Notes: generated by a model not told the origin, from the letters alone. A stretch of 64,000 nt of DNA from Symbiodinium natans (GCA_905221605.1 CAJNDS010001114.1:503501-567500), one strand, 5' to 3'; positions 1 through 10,310 are shown, counted from the first letter of the stretch. A program made the numbers and translations.

Positions 1-850
1 TGCACCCCTAAGGGTGAGGGCCAGCTGAATGACACACCGCTGCTGCCCATCCCAACCCACAAAAAGGTGGAGCAATTGCTTAGAAAGAAAAAGCGCGTGT
101 TGAAGCGCAACTGGCGTGATTGCATGCTGTCTTGATTGGATTCGCATCTGTCAACAAATCCTGTTGCTGCAATGCTTCCGCGCCAGTGTGCGGACGTCGT
201 CTTCCGCTGATGGCGGCAGGGACTGAGCGACAGGGCGACGAGTTTGGGCTTTTGCGAAGCGTGCGTGTGGGACATTCGGGCTTTGGGATTTGCAGGTGCT
301 CAAGTTCGGGGAACTTAGGGGTATACATGTATATACGGTCAACCCTCTCCCCCCCGCCCCCCGCCGCCCTATGATCTACTCCCCTACCCCCCTCTCCCAG
401 ACCCGTGCCGGTGGGGGTGAGATATATGTATGGTTTTATGGCTATATTGGGACATCGACTTTGCGTTTCACACACGTGGGATCTACGCAAATACAGTTGC
501 CGGGTTTCTGCAGTGTGCGGCATGCGGCTTGCCGTTAAACTGAGGTTTTGAGAAGACTGCAGAGGATGAGGGCTTTCGAGGTTTTCGAGGTTTATCGGGC
601 GTGGGGATTTCTCAGGGCGTTGAAGATTTATAGCTCAAGGAGTCGGTTAGCCCTCGACGCTCCCGGATTTAAGCACTTGTTGTTCTGGATCTGCTGTGGA
701 GGTTTGCAGCACTGATGGCACACACTTAAATGCGGCGGGGCTCGAGCTGCGAGCCCTACGAGCTGAACCCTGTTCGCCAGACGTCGCTTGCGAAACGCCA
801 AGCAGCTAAGCCTCGAATCCGGCAGTCCAGCAAGGGCTATTCCTTTCAAT

Positions 851-940
851 CCCCTAACCAACCCTATAAAGGGCCTTTTTAAGGGGATACAGGGTCCCCC
901 AACCAACCCTATAAAGGGCCTTTTTGAGGGGATGCAGGGC
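851..940. repeat. 45-bp tandem duplication
   Basis: Two adjacent 45-bp copies start at 851 and 896 and differ at about four positions. Each carries CCCTATAAAGGGCC, which is nearly self-complementary. The rest of 1-1480 shows short open frames on both strands but nothing I can recognise as a gene. Confidence 0.8.
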
Positions 941-1244
941 ATGCTAGCCCATGTAGGATCTGGGACCCGGGGCATCCTCCACGGCGCAGTGGGCGCGCAT
1001 GGCGCTCACGTGGCCGACGGCACTCTGGAGCTCCCGGATCCAGTGCTCCTGGTGTCACTTTTGAGGGCTCAGAGATGTTTTAAAAAGGGTTTCAGGGTTC
1101 TTGAGGATTCTTAGAGGGTTCTTACAGGAGTCTCGTAAAGGATTCTTAAAGGTCAGTTGTCAAGGTGTGAGCCGAAGAGGCAGCTTCTTGTGCCGCCTCC
1201 CTGCACCCTGTCAAGATCCCAATTACGGTCTAGCCTCTGCTCCA

Positions 1245-1281
<37 letters not shown>

Positions 1282-1282
1282 G
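1245..1282. repeat. CT/TA microsatellite
   Basis: A (CT)n run passes directly into (TA)n and then a short CA-rich tail. It is simple-sequence DNA with no coding content. Confidence 0.9.
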
Positions 1283-1487
1283 CACACACATGTCTCGGTC
1301 TCTGTCTCTCCCTCTAAGCACGACTCTTCCTATGAACTTTCAACGAGATGGCAAGCCACGATGGGGCTTTCTGCCGTCGTATGGGAACATCATTCTCAAT
1401 TACTACTACGCCCGAACCGCGAGAAGCCCGCACCCCATGCCGATATGGATGCTGCTACGTGCGAGGGTCGATACATCCAACTAGAAG

Positions 1488-1549
1488 TAAACCCTAAACC
1501 CTAAACCCTAAACCCCAAACCCTAAACCCTAAACCCTAAACCCTAAACC
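1488..1549 (-). repeat. CCCTAAA heptamer array
   Basis: About eight CCCTAAA units, one of them CCCCAAA. The strand given is that of TTTAGGG. The following 1,550-2,745 holds one single CCCTAAA near 2,465 and no gene that I can support. Confidence 0.95.
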
Positions 1550-2517
1550 GTGGGATCGCCTATACCCGAAGCCATCCTGGCTCCTCTTCAAACCCTTCGA
1601 AACCCTCAACTCAGCTGCTGAGTTCATAAGCCCAAAATAGTGTACACGTTCAGCTCTATAGGGGATTGTAGTATCCCATAATGGGTAAAGTTTGCTCATT
1701 CAGCTGCTAAGTCTAAACCCACTGAACCCCCCGAGCCAAAAAGCCGCACCCGGAACAGGCCGCGAAACGAGATCTACCCACAAATCTGCAAATTCTGTCC
1801 GGGGCTACTCTTGGGTGTCAGGGAGTCAGGGTTGCATAGGAGTCTGCGAAATTGGGGTTGACACTAGAGATTTCTGGAGTTCAGGTGTTTATGATGCTTG
1901 GGTGAAGGAAGTAATCAAGCCCTTGTGTTGCGAGCCTTTTGCCGCTGCAGCTCTTTCCTTGATTGCATGGGAGAGTGGGGTCGCTTTTCGGGCTCGAGGG
2001 CACGCGTACCTTTGAGTTGAAGGCAGATTTAACATAGTTTCTTGTGTCGCTTCGAGATGGCTCCCAAACGAAGACTTCTTTTGTCTTGGACAAGAGGCAA
2101 CAGAGCCGCCGGATATGGTGTAGGTCGCACAGTCGTGAAGTACTGGGTAACTCACAAAAAAATACTGCACACACAGGCATCTTTGAGCAAACGCAGACAT
2201 GAACTCCTGGGTACTTGATGCCCAACAAGTGAATCGCCTGTGGGTAACATCTGGACGACTTTGCATGTACTTGGCGCTGTGCATGCATGTCAGTGCAGGT
2301 GCATATTACGCATGTGCTGTATTGCACCAGAAGCAACCGCAAGCAAAGCAAACCTTAAACCCTCAGTTCGACTGATCAATGACTACCTGGTATACGCTTC
2401 AACCGAGAAGGCTTGTATGCTGACTTGCATGGAGGCCAACGTCCGGCCCGAAAAATCCCGCAAACCCTAAACGGCCAACATCCCAACTAGTTCATTGTTG
2501 GGAGAGTATGCTTACAA

Positions 2518-2595
2518 AAATACATGTCTATTCCTTATCGAGTTTAAGTACTCTTAAAGCGTAACATGTTACCCCGCCATGACAAAGCCAAGTGT
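2518..2595. mobile_element. Dispersed element D, copy 1
   Basis: This stretch matches 28,960-29,030 over about 70 bp. The shared core reads tgtctattccttat, then gtttaagtac, then atgttaccc, with scattered differences. The two copies are 26 kb apart. Terminal repeats are not clear, so it may be a fragment of a longer element. Confidence 0.55.
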
Positions 2596-3241
2596 CTGGA
2601 GGATCTTGTACTTCAGTGCCTTCACAGGGTCCGAATTCCTTTGCGCAGGAGAGAAGCAGGCCAAGCGGGTCGAAACCCCCAAATTCCTTGATGAGGAAGC
2701 CTGTAACCCCCCCAAAACAGAAGGAATCCTTGGTCAGCAAGCAGTCTGGGGTTTAGGGCCTCGAGTTTAGGGTGTGGGGTTTAGCGTTTAGGGTTTTAGG
2801 TTTCGGGAAGGAAGCCTTGAACTCAGTAAGCATTATAGAGCCCTGAGCTCAAAACCTGCTAGACGAAAAACTGACGGGCCGTCTTGAGCAGCAGCACTGG
2901 TCCCTGAACTCTAAAGACTCAAACCCATGAAGTGTGAAGGTCACCCTCGGGTTCAGGCTTCAGGACAGGAGCAGCTTCTGACCAGGCCTTCCGAAGTAGG
3001 TCACGAGTAGAGTGAGTTGAGTAGACCTAAATCTACATGCTTATCACACTCAAGCACTCCGCAACCCCGGCAAGCCCGATCCCCTGAGTCCTCCCTAAAC
3101 TTAGACTTTGAGAGCTGGTGCCCTAACACCTTGACACCTGGAGGAACCATAGGCCTGCCATTTCCAGCCCAAGGGTTCAGGGGCAAAAACTGAATGTAGG
3201 GTTTTCAGTGGCAGTTGCAAGGCTCCCTCTTTCATTTCCGG

Positions 3242-4072
3242 TCAAAGATTAGCTGTGGCGATTGAGTAATCGCCTTCGGCATCGATGCTGGAGGGATGCT
3301 CGGTGCCTGTGAGCTCTTCGGACCATGTGAGGAACAAGCCCAGGCCGCTGTCGTCTGGAAAGCGGAAAGGCCGCCCACACCCGAAAACCTCTCCGGGCCA
3401 ATCTGGCCATCCCCAACTCTCCTGCAGCCAACTTCGCACCTCTGCGCGGCTCCCGTGTTTGGGCAGCTGGTACTCGCGGCCTCTGTAAAGCACGCAGCCA
3501 CACCTCACCACACGGCAACGGTAGTCTGTCCGCCTGACACGGTACAATCGGCGGCAGTCCTCGTACGGACACGTGACAAGAACTTCCGAGCCCATGGCGA
3601 CCTCAAGCTCCGGCACGCCACGGCAGTAGTCCACAGCGGTCTTGCCCCAGCTGTCTCGTGGAGCCAAGTCTGCCCCGAGCTCACGCAGAACCGATACGAC
3701 CACGGAGCATGCGGCGCGACGGCCCTCATTCTGGCTTGCGACGTAGGCCGCCTGGATGAGCGCCGTCGAGCCGTCCGAGCACTGGGCCTCAAGATCCGCG
3801 CGTCTGGCAGCCAGGCGCCGCACGACCTCTGCAAAGCCGCGCATGGACGCATGGTAAACGGCGGTCACGCCCATAAAGTCTGGCACGTCTGTGGCGCCAG
3901 ATGCAAGCAGCACCTCGACTAGCTCCTCATCCCCGCGAATCGCTGCGAGGGACAAGTCGCTGCCGCCGCACTGGTCCAGGTACCGCTGCCGGGCCTCCGC
4001 GCTGACTTCGGGAGCCTCCAGGCCCTCTAGCAAGCTATGGTAGAGGAGCTTCTGCTGATCCTCGGAATTCAT
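3242..4072 (-). CDS. Ankyrin-repeat protein with cysteine-rich C-terminal region
   Basis: A single-exon frame of 276 residues from ATG at 4072 to TGA at 3242-3244. The frame stays open back to a TGA near 4195, but no earlier ATG occurs. Residues about 36-157 form three to four ankyrin-type repeats, seen in segments such as DLSLAAIRGDEELVEVLLAS, GVTAVYHASMRGFAEVVRRL and DGSTALIQAAY, followed by a degenerate unit starting DSWGKTAVDYC. Ankyrin repeats are protein-binding scaffolds. After them come five cysteines (168, 173, 186, 191, 193) spaced CX4C, then CX4CXC, which may bind a metal; that is inference. A tryptophan-rich stretch follows (LQESWGWPDW). It has no intron, unlike its upstream neighbour, which ends about 510 bp away on the same strand. 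Dinoflagellate genes often lie in such same-strand tandems. Partner and pathway are unknown. Confidence 0.85.
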   Translation of the reverse strand: MNSEDQQKLLYHSLLEGLEAPEVSAEARQRYLDQCGGSDLSLAAIRGDEELVEVLLASGATDVPDFMGVTAVYHASMRGFAEVVRRLAARRADLEAQCSDGSTALIQAAYVASQNEGRRAACSVVVSVLRELGADLAPRDSWGKTAVDYCRGVPELEVAMGSEVLVTCPYEDCRRLYRVRRTDYRCRVVRCGCVLYRGREYQLPKHGSRAEVRSWLQESWGWPDWPGEVFGCGRPFRFPDDSGLGLFLTWSEELTGTEHPSSIDAEGDYSIATANL

Positions 4073-4580
4073 TGGAGAAGTTTGGCGCGAAGACTCGGGC
4101 CCAGCGGCTTCAAACACGTTGGAAGAGAAGATTTGCCACTCCGACGTGCTATAGGCCCCCGAAAGCAACAAACAAATCGGGGAAGAGGTGGTTCATGCAT
4201 GTAGCTGCAATTTCTTTTCTCTATGGGGTGGGGTGCAGAGATCTTGGCTGAACACGAAGCGCACCAGTATCCGGCCCGGGGCGCCCGTCCCTCTTTTGGA
4301 GCAGGCTGATCCGGTCAAGCAGCACCCTTCGACGGTGGAAGGTTTAAGGTTTTGAGATCATTGGCGCATGTTAGAGAACTTGACATATGGTTTGCTTACG
4401 GCTTGAGGCTGAAGCAAGTCTGAGTCATGCAAAATCACAAAACTCAACTGGATATGAAAACTCTCAGTGATGGACAACTTTTGGACCAAGTCGGCTCAGC
4501 CCTTTAGACCCTGCACATACAGCTTCAGTAGATTTCCTGTGTAGGCTGACCTGATCGATTGGACTCTCGCTCCTGGCGTC

Positions 4581-6248
4581 CTAATCCTGGAGCTTTGGGT
4601 CGTTCCGGATCCCGGCTTGGCGCAGCCCTGTACCCACAACACACACACACACTTTAGGGTTTAGGGCTTAGGGTGGAGGGTTTAGACACACAAAGAACAA
4701 GTACCTGAGATCAGAATGCCGGAAAGCCCATGGCAGGTACTGATCCCCGACTTGAGCTCCGCCCAACCCACCTCCCTCAGCAGACATCCCCCCCCCCCAT
4801 GCCTGATGAGGCTCAAGGAGTGCTGGCGCGAGCCAAAAGACATCCGAATGTCCAGCTCGTTCACCTCAAAAGAGAACTCCATCACCAGACCCAAGAGTAG
4901 CCTAGGGGAATACAAAGAGAGTGCCCTTTTTGGTTTAGAGGGGCTTAGAAGGGAACCCAAACCCTACAAAAAGGGAATAAGGATCCCAGGTCATGTCCAC
5001 TCATGATGAAACTCTCATTAACATGAACAGATTCACCCACTAGCCTCCCTTGTGACTTAAACGGTGTTGAAACTGGCCTCGGACGCGTCCGAGTTCCAGA
5101 ATTTCTCATGCTAAGGGGTGTTAGAAATAGCGGGATCAAGACTAGGTCTGAGGGTTTGATGGTTTCCGAGCTTTCGGTTTACGGCGTGCGGTGTAGGCTT
5201 CACGTGCTTCCAGCGCAGAAGGCTTCGGTTTAGGGTTTAGGGGGTTAGGGGTTTAGGGTTTAGGGTTCCTGTGACTCGAAAGACTCACTACTTGTAAACA
5301 TTCCCCAAAACCCGCGCTGTCAACCTGAAGCATTGACAAGAATTCTAAGACACCAAAAGCATCCTCTGCTCTCTGAGCCCTACTTGCCTGAGCCTCACCC
5401 CTGCGGCTTCTGAGCCCTGCAACCTCCAGTGCTGAACCCTACAAGCCCTCAAAAATCCAAAACCATCCGGAGCCGGGGCTCGCGGAGTCTCTCCTCCAGC
5501 TCGTTCCGCGGCTCCGGCCGCACAGGGCGGTTAAAGACTCAGAGTGGCAGAAACGGGGGATATGGGTCCGGGTTCCGGGTCCAAGATCGCTCTGCGGTAG
5601 TTGCCAACCCTCATGCTGCACCGCCCCCCATAGATGGGGCCTTGAGAACTGTTGAAGTCCTGATTCCACGATAGCCTTCACTCCCAATAGCTCCTCCTTG
5701 TAGCGTCCGGGCGGCCGAATTCGAAATACTTCCGCAGCCAGGGAGGCGAACGCCTCCTCGGGGGGATTTAGGTTCAAGGCCTCCGGCCTTTGGAAATCGA
5801 AGTGATGAACTTGCAGTTCCAACCCTAAACCCTAAACCCTAAACCCTAAACCCTAAACCCTAAACCCTAAACCCTAAACCCTAAACCCTGCAGGGTCCCA
5901 TGGACGTCCTCGAACCCAGAGTCCCTTTTAGGCACGAGCTAAGTCAAGGCAGCGGAGTCGTCCCTGTGTAAGGATGGATACTCAGCGAGGTTCATGTATC
6001 CGATAGCACTTGCGCAGGCAACAGAACACGATGCACATCCTCAGCTTTGGAATCCGCTCGAATGGCAAAAGCAACTGTCACCAACATTCCCCACTTTGAG
6101 CGAACCATGCTCCAGAAGAACATTCTTTAGGGTTCGGGGTGCTCGGAAACCCCCAGAAGGGTTTCTGCTACTTTCTCCCCCTTACCCTTTCGAGGCGAGC
6201 AGCGCTCTTCGCCACCAGAACTCCCGCCAGGGCTCGCAGATCGCGTAC
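4581..6248 (-). CDS. Exons 14-22 of the intron-dense gene, with stop codon
   Basis: Peptides: YAICEPWREFWWRRALLASK (6186-6248, 5' site GTAAGG), MFFWSMVRSKWGMLVTVAFA with SKAEDVHRVLLPAQ (6010-6124), NPPEEAFASLAAEVFRIRPP with KEELLGVKAIVESG (5609-5780), FNRPVRPEPRNELEERLREP (5464-5537), AEDAFGVLEFLSML (5325-5387), PSALEAREAYT (5190-5222), HEKFWNSDASEASFNT (5063-5110), MEFSFEVNELDIRMSFGSRQ (4705-4901) and LRQAGIRNDPKLQD then TAG (4581-4627). Exon 4705-4901 crosses a G-run that codes four glycines. The 3' splice site at 6125 is CCCTAAAG, and that at 5223 follows a short CCCTAAA array. The tryptophan-rich stretch across 6248-6010 could be a membrane segment, which is unproven. Confidence 0.58.
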
Positions 6249-8691
6249 CTGAGCTTGGGCTGATGTTCCGAAATTCGGGGAGGGTACCTTATTGGGGTCC
6301 TTCTTTTTTAAAGGAATCCTACTATTTGGGGGTCTATGTTGGGGGTCCCCTATTTTCGGAAACCCTCATGTTGAGCAAGGTTTAAGTCTTCAGGACTTTT
6401 CGGGCTTTCGGGGCCTATTGACGGCTTCGTTTATTGACTTATTGACGGCTTCGTTTAGGGCGTATCGGGCGAGCTGTACAGCAATCAGAACGTAGGGTTT
6501 TCGGGTAGGTTGAGAGGAGCTGTCAGGAAGCGCAGATTGCGATTCAGCCGTCGGAAATACGCCTACGGTTGAAGAGTTCAGGGCAGGTCGGCTGCCAGAT
6601 GATTTGGGCTTCGTTTTGAGAGAACTGCAAGTAGCTTCCGCTGTTCAGGCTTTGTGTTCTTGTTGGTTGAACCATGTTGAAGTGGCTCCAAGGCACTTTT
6701 CCGTGAATGAGGAATGCTTCAACACAAAGCAAGCCCTAAACACTCCGGTTCATTCTACAGACCCTCTCTGCCATCTGTGTCCCGGCTGCGGGGGACAGCA
6801 GTAGCTGCCTTCGTGCTCGAACCTGCGCCAGCCTCGGTGAACTGTCCTATCGGGTTAGCTCTTAGAGGGGCTTTTCCGCTTTGATTCTGCTGTCCACGTC
6901 GAAAACTCCGCACAAGAAGCTTCTGGAACAACCGCATGGAGTCAATCCGTCGATCCAATTCAAGGTTTAGCAGAAAAGTGCTACCTCAATTTGTACTCTA
7001 AATTCAGCCACTGAGCGGAACGTCAGCGGCGGACGCATGGCACACGAGATGCCGAATGGCCCGGGGGGGATGGCCCGGCTTTCTTGGGCGGGGGGAGGGG
7101 TTTAGGGTTTATGGGGGTTTTAGGCTTTATGGGGGCTTATGGGGTTTTATAGGGGTTTGGGTTTATGGGGTTTATGGTGTTTATGGGGTTTATGGGGGTT
7201 ATGGGGGTTGTGGGGTGGAAGATCTGGGACCCATTTCTGGTCTTAAGGCTTTCGGCGGGAGATGCTGTCAGACTTCAGAGTCGGATTCGACATCAGGCCC
7301 CGGCTGAAGCGACTGTCATTTTGGAGTGGAGCCCGCGCGTTTTTCGACAGGCCCGGACGTGCCCCTGCGTCCTACTTTTCTTTGTGCCTGCACATAAAGA
7401 AGTGATGTTCGGAATGTTTTGGAACGTTCGAGATGTTCGGAACTTGAGGCGCCTGTGACGCCTTTGAGCCGTAGCATGGGTGCAAGCAACTTGGGCAGTT
7501 GAAGGCGACTCTTACAAGGGTAACATAGGGATTATGTCCTTTTTTTTTGGAGCTTGTAAGCAAATAGTAGTAGATCGACCTAATTCGAGAGAGAGGAGAG
7601 AAAAAAAGGGTGCCCTCCCCAACCTGAACCTCCAAGTCTGGGCTGCGCACAGCTGACAAGGAGCTCTACAGGGCTTGGGGTCGGGTGGACAGATGGGCCT
7701 GGATCAGGGGATCGAGTTTGGGATACGAGTCCTGCCACGCAACCTCTTTGTCTTCCATGGCTGCTGCAGAGCTTGTGTAGGCTTTCCCTGGTAGCCCCTT
7801 CATGTCGAAAGCATACATCCCCTAATCATGCTACTGCCCCCTTTTCGCCCGCAGGAGCTGCTCTCTTGCACCAGACCATCCAGCTACACTTTTGTGACAT
7901 GAAACCACAAACCCCCGAGTCCAACGTCTCAGGTCCCGCCTCTCCCAGTAGTGCTCGGCGCCCGAGCTTTGCCAGGGCATCCAGCGGGGCCTTGGGCTGC
8001 ACAGAGGATCACAAAGAACACCTCCTTCTGACGGCGGGCTTGCCCTGGTGTTTGGCAGTGTTGGCTGCTTTCATCTACTTGGCAGGGCCCCTTTAGTGAT
8101 GGAGTTCAGAGGGTGCAATGCTTCTGCCCTGTGGCAACGGCCTTAAATCCCAAAAGCCCCGGCGACCCCTGCAAAACCTAAACCCAACCGCCCGCTGGCA
8201 AGCCTGAAGCCCCTGTAAACGACCCTTCCGGCAAGGTTTCAGGCGCCTCGGAACCTGAAATCATCTTAAATCCACCCCAAGGGTTCCCAGACCCTTGCCG
8301 GCTTCTTGTGGTCCAACCGGGCCCCCGCACCCGCATCACCGAGGGCTCCAGTTGGGCCTCATAGGTCATCAGGCGGCTGAGAACGGTCGGAAACTTCTTA
8401 TAGGTCTGGCACACTTCAAGAAGGGTCAGCCGGAAAGCACAAACCCTATGACCCTATAAGCCCTCAATTCCACATGACATGTTGGGCCCCTGGCGCGGAC
8501 GACAAGGCTTTGCTCGAGAAAGTTTCCCATGTCCTGCAACGCGCAGGGGCAGTCAGCACGGGTGCAAAAGACACACACACACACACACACACTCTCTCAA
8601 AAAGGCATCCGAACCACCTTAAGGAGGTGCCCCGGAACAGGATGCTCTCTTGGGCGGTCCCCATCTCCGACACGGACGACCAAAGTCACCT
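4581..8691 (-). CDS. Intron-dense gene of unknown function, 22 exons modelled
   Basis: Hand-built model, 5' to 3' on the minus strand: 8618-8691, 8488-8533, 8340-8413, 8022-8090, 7913-7996, 7691-7821, 7624-7642 (or to 7663), 7453-7510, 7274-7364, 7022-7078, 6823-6980, 6563-6716, 6415-6519, 6186-6248, 6010-6124, 5609-5780, 5464-5537, 5325-5387, 5190-5222, 5063-5110, 4705-4901, 4581-4627. It totals about 1,930 nt, near 640 residues, ending at TAG 4581-4583. Codon phase agrees at 20 of 21 junctions; 5063 to 4901 does not fit, so an exon is missing or misplaced there. Most introns are GT-AG; five junctions need GC-AG. Introns are mostly 40-250 nt, and several carry CCCTAAA or TTTAGGG repeats. I recognise no domain; the 5' end probably lies beyond 8,691. 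Individual boundaries may be wrong, but the run of phase-consistent exons is unlikely to be chance. Confidence 0.6.
4628..4704 (-). repeat. Last intron carrying CCCTAAA units
   Basis: A 77-nt intron in the model above. In sense it reads GTACTTG, then CCCTAAGCCCTAAACCCTAAAG, then (GT)n, then GTACAG. It is one of the small introns in which the heptamer lies upstream of the 3' splice site. Confidence 0.5.
5226..5270 (+). repeat. TTTAGGG units in intron 5223-5324
   Basis: About five degenerate TTTAGGG units on the plus strand. In the sense of the minus-strand gene they read CCCTAAA and run into CCGAAG at the modelled 3' splice site. Confidence 0.85.
5821..5889 (-). repeat. CCCTAAA heptamer array in intron 5781-6009
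   Basis: Nine to ten perfect CCCTAAA units. In the sense of the surrounding minus-strand gene it reads TTTAGGG and lies in the 3' half of a 229-nt intron. This is the one clear exception to the orientation seen in the other introns. Confidence 0.97.
6262..6372. mobile_element. MITE-like element B, copy 1
   Basis: About 110 bp with imperfect inverted ends: gttccgaaattcgggg on the left, and gtttccgaaaatagggg as reverse complement of the right. The core has ggtaccttattggggtcc and ggaatcctactatttggggg. It lies within a modelled intron (6249-6414). A second full copy is at 26,289-26,390. Confidence 0.7.
6415..7663 (-). CDS. Exons 7-13 of the intron-dense gene
   Basis: Peptides: PDLEVQ (7624-7642), SRLQLPKLLAPMLRLKGVTG (7453-7510), RPGLSKNARAPLQNDSRFSR (7274-7364), AIPPGPFGISCAMRPPL (7022-7078), LLNLELDRRIDSMRLFQKLL with RANPIGQFTEAGA (6823-6980), FLIHGKVPWSHFNMVQPTRT with SGSYLQFSQNEAQIIWQPTC (6563-6716) and KPYVLIAVQLARYALNEAVN (6415-6519). 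Intron 7079-7273 ends on the sense strand with CCCTAAACCCC just before its AG. The last exon contains a repeated NEAVN. The 19-nt exon 7624-7642 is the weakest; extending it to 7663 would imply a 27-nt intron. Confidence 0.55.
7098..7206 (+). repeat. Degenerate TTTAGGG/TTTATGGGG array
   Basis: It starts as TTTAGGG and drifts into TTTATGGGG and GGGGTTTATG variants. It lies inside modelled intron 7079-7273, with its CCCTAAA-sense end next to the 3' splice site. Confidence 0.85.
7691..8691 (-). CDS. Exons 1-6 of the intron-dense gene
   Basis: Peptides: EVTLVVRVGDGDRPREHPVP (8618-8691), DMGNFLEQSLVVRAR (8488-8533), TYKKFPTVLSRLMTYEAQLE (8340-8413), CQVDESSQHCQTPGQARRQK (8022-8090), APLDALAKLGRRALLGEAGP (7913-7996) and MYAFDMKGLPGKAYTSSAAA, then DKEVAWQDSYPKLDPLIQAH (7691-7821). 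The 3' splice sites before 8533 (GTTGCAG) and 7996 (TCCTCTGTGCAG) look canonical. The intron at 8534-8617 contains the (CA)n run. The gap 7997-8021 is only 25 nt if GT-AG. Intron 8091-8339 may hide one more exon around 8,155-8,240. Confidence 0.55.
8573..8592. repeat. (CA)n microsatellite
   Basis: About ten CA units inside a modelled 84-nt intron of the minus-strand gene. Confidence 0.9.
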
Positions 8692-9080
8692 CTTGATCGT
8701 TCCTGCGAAGACTTGTTCAAGGGGGCTGGGGTTCGATTCAGGGTGCAAAGGCCACACGCAAGGGTTCATGGTTATCTGCTTCTCAGATTCTCTCTCCTTG
8801 AGTAACAGCATGATCCAGTATAGCAGACAGCAAAAGGCCGCGCAAGCCCGTTCTAGTCTGGGACTCCAGGAGAGTCCCTTTCCTTCCACCAACCAGGCGG
8901 ATAAGCCAAATCGACCCCGACTGAAACCGGCCGCCTTGGATTCTACCGAAGCTCCAGAAATACTCAAGTGTCAAGTCCATTCACATTCAGTTCTCGTCAG
9001 TTCCCTGTCCGATATTCATCAACGCGGAAATGGGGGGCCTCTCCAGCACCGGCCCGGTGACGCATAACGAGAGGCCTCTC
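8692..9080 (-). other. Probable further 5' exons, unresolved
   Basis: The minus strand keeps open frames such as GTLLESQTRTGLRGLLLSAI and LSWSPRLERACAAFCCLLYW across 8,800-8,960. They overlap in different frames, so at most one is right. I could not place splice sites with confidence. Confidence 0.3.
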
Positions 9081-9091
9081 ACGGTGAGCTC

Positions 9092-9140
9092 TCTGTCTGT
9101 GTGTCTGTCTGTGTCTGTCTGTCTGTCTGTCTGTGTGTTT
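9092..9140. repeat. TGTC-rich microsatellite
   Basis: Alternating tgtctgtc and tgtgtc units over about 45 bp. The neighbouring 9,140-9,830 shows no gene that I can support. Confidence 0.85.
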
Positions 9141-9869
9141 GCTTAGAGTCCATACAGGTTGGATCACTTAAAGGTCTGGACCTGTTTTTGCCCTCTGAGC
9201 ATCCTTGCAAATTCTGACGTGCGTTTTGAACACTCGGGGACGGGACTGATGTCTCAAGCATCAAGATCGATGTGCCGCGCTGCACCAGCAACGTGAAATC
9301 AACTGCAGTGGCCCCAATGAGCTTCTTGCGCCGGATATTAGGAAATGACTCGCATGCTTACAGACATCTCGAGAGCTAGACCTCGAATGAGTCCGGAGAT
9401 TGAGCACCACGTCGTTCGTTGGACAGAGAGGATGCAGCTGTAACTCCGCAGCGGGTTTAGGTGTGTATCGTTTCGCCCATGGCAACTCACATCTTAACCA
9501 CCTCCTTCCACACGGGCTGCTGTCAGTGTATGTTTCGGACTCCGACTGCAAGAATGTGTCTTGGCGTCACACCGGCGCCACGCAGCTTACAATTTCAACA
9601 AAGTATCCGTATCTTGCGAATGAATGTTTCTGACGAGAACGACCTGAGCCCATCCCCTCAACTTTGCATTCTATAGATTTTGTCTGTGCATGATCCAAAA
9701 AGCGGAATATCATCACCACGACTTGACTCCTTTCCGACCTGGGATTCAAGTCGTCATCGACAAAGGCAAGACAAGTATCGCACAACTGCTGTAGCGCTGC
9801 TTGCTGACGCAAGCCGTGGCTGTTGGTTCCTGGACTCCGCGCTTTGAGCATGAGGCTCCTTGGACAGAG

Positions 9870-10125
9870 CAGACGCGATCGGCTCTCAGGACGGGAGCAG
9901 AACAACTTGGGTGCTTCCGGGACAGAAAAAAGGCGGAGCAAACTTGACATGTACACTGTACATTTTGTGTTTGGGCTCTGGGACGAAGCAAAACCCAGCG
10001 GACCAGCCTTGACATGCACGCTTCGCGCTTGGAGGCTTGCAGAACAGCTGCACCAGACTTTGACATGAATGCTTGGAGACCCCCGGACAGAGCAGAACCA
10101 AGCAGGCCGAACTTGACATGAAAAC
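9870..10125. repeat. Degenerate 51-65-bp tandem repeat
   Basis: The motif cttgacatg recurs at 9943, 10008, 10059 and 10112, each time preceded by a gcagaac- or gaccag-like stretch. Units are only partly similar. The frame that crosses it on the minus strand (9567-10250) follows the repeat and was not taken as a gene. Confidence 0.65.
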
Positions 10126-10310
10126 TTTGGGCCCCTCAAGAAGCAAACGAGGATCATGGCATTCTTCAAACTGTTTCTCCTTAAGCGCGCTCTAAGAACT
10201 TTCCGAAGCCCTGAACCCCAAACTTCCAAACTATGGCGAAACCTTTCCATAAACTCATCAACCCGGAAATATCGCCTGGGAGGCCCCTGGGAACCCTTCG
10301 ACCATTCATC

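Noticed and set aside
6010-6124. Alternative frame NVLLEHGSLKVGNVG in this exon, resembling a translation-factor domain II
   Set aside because: It hits a stop before the splice site, and the other frame matches the phase of both neighbouring exons.
9567-10250. A 227-residue minus-strand protein
   Set aside because: Much of it crosses a degenerate tandem repeat and the residue pattern follows that repeat.
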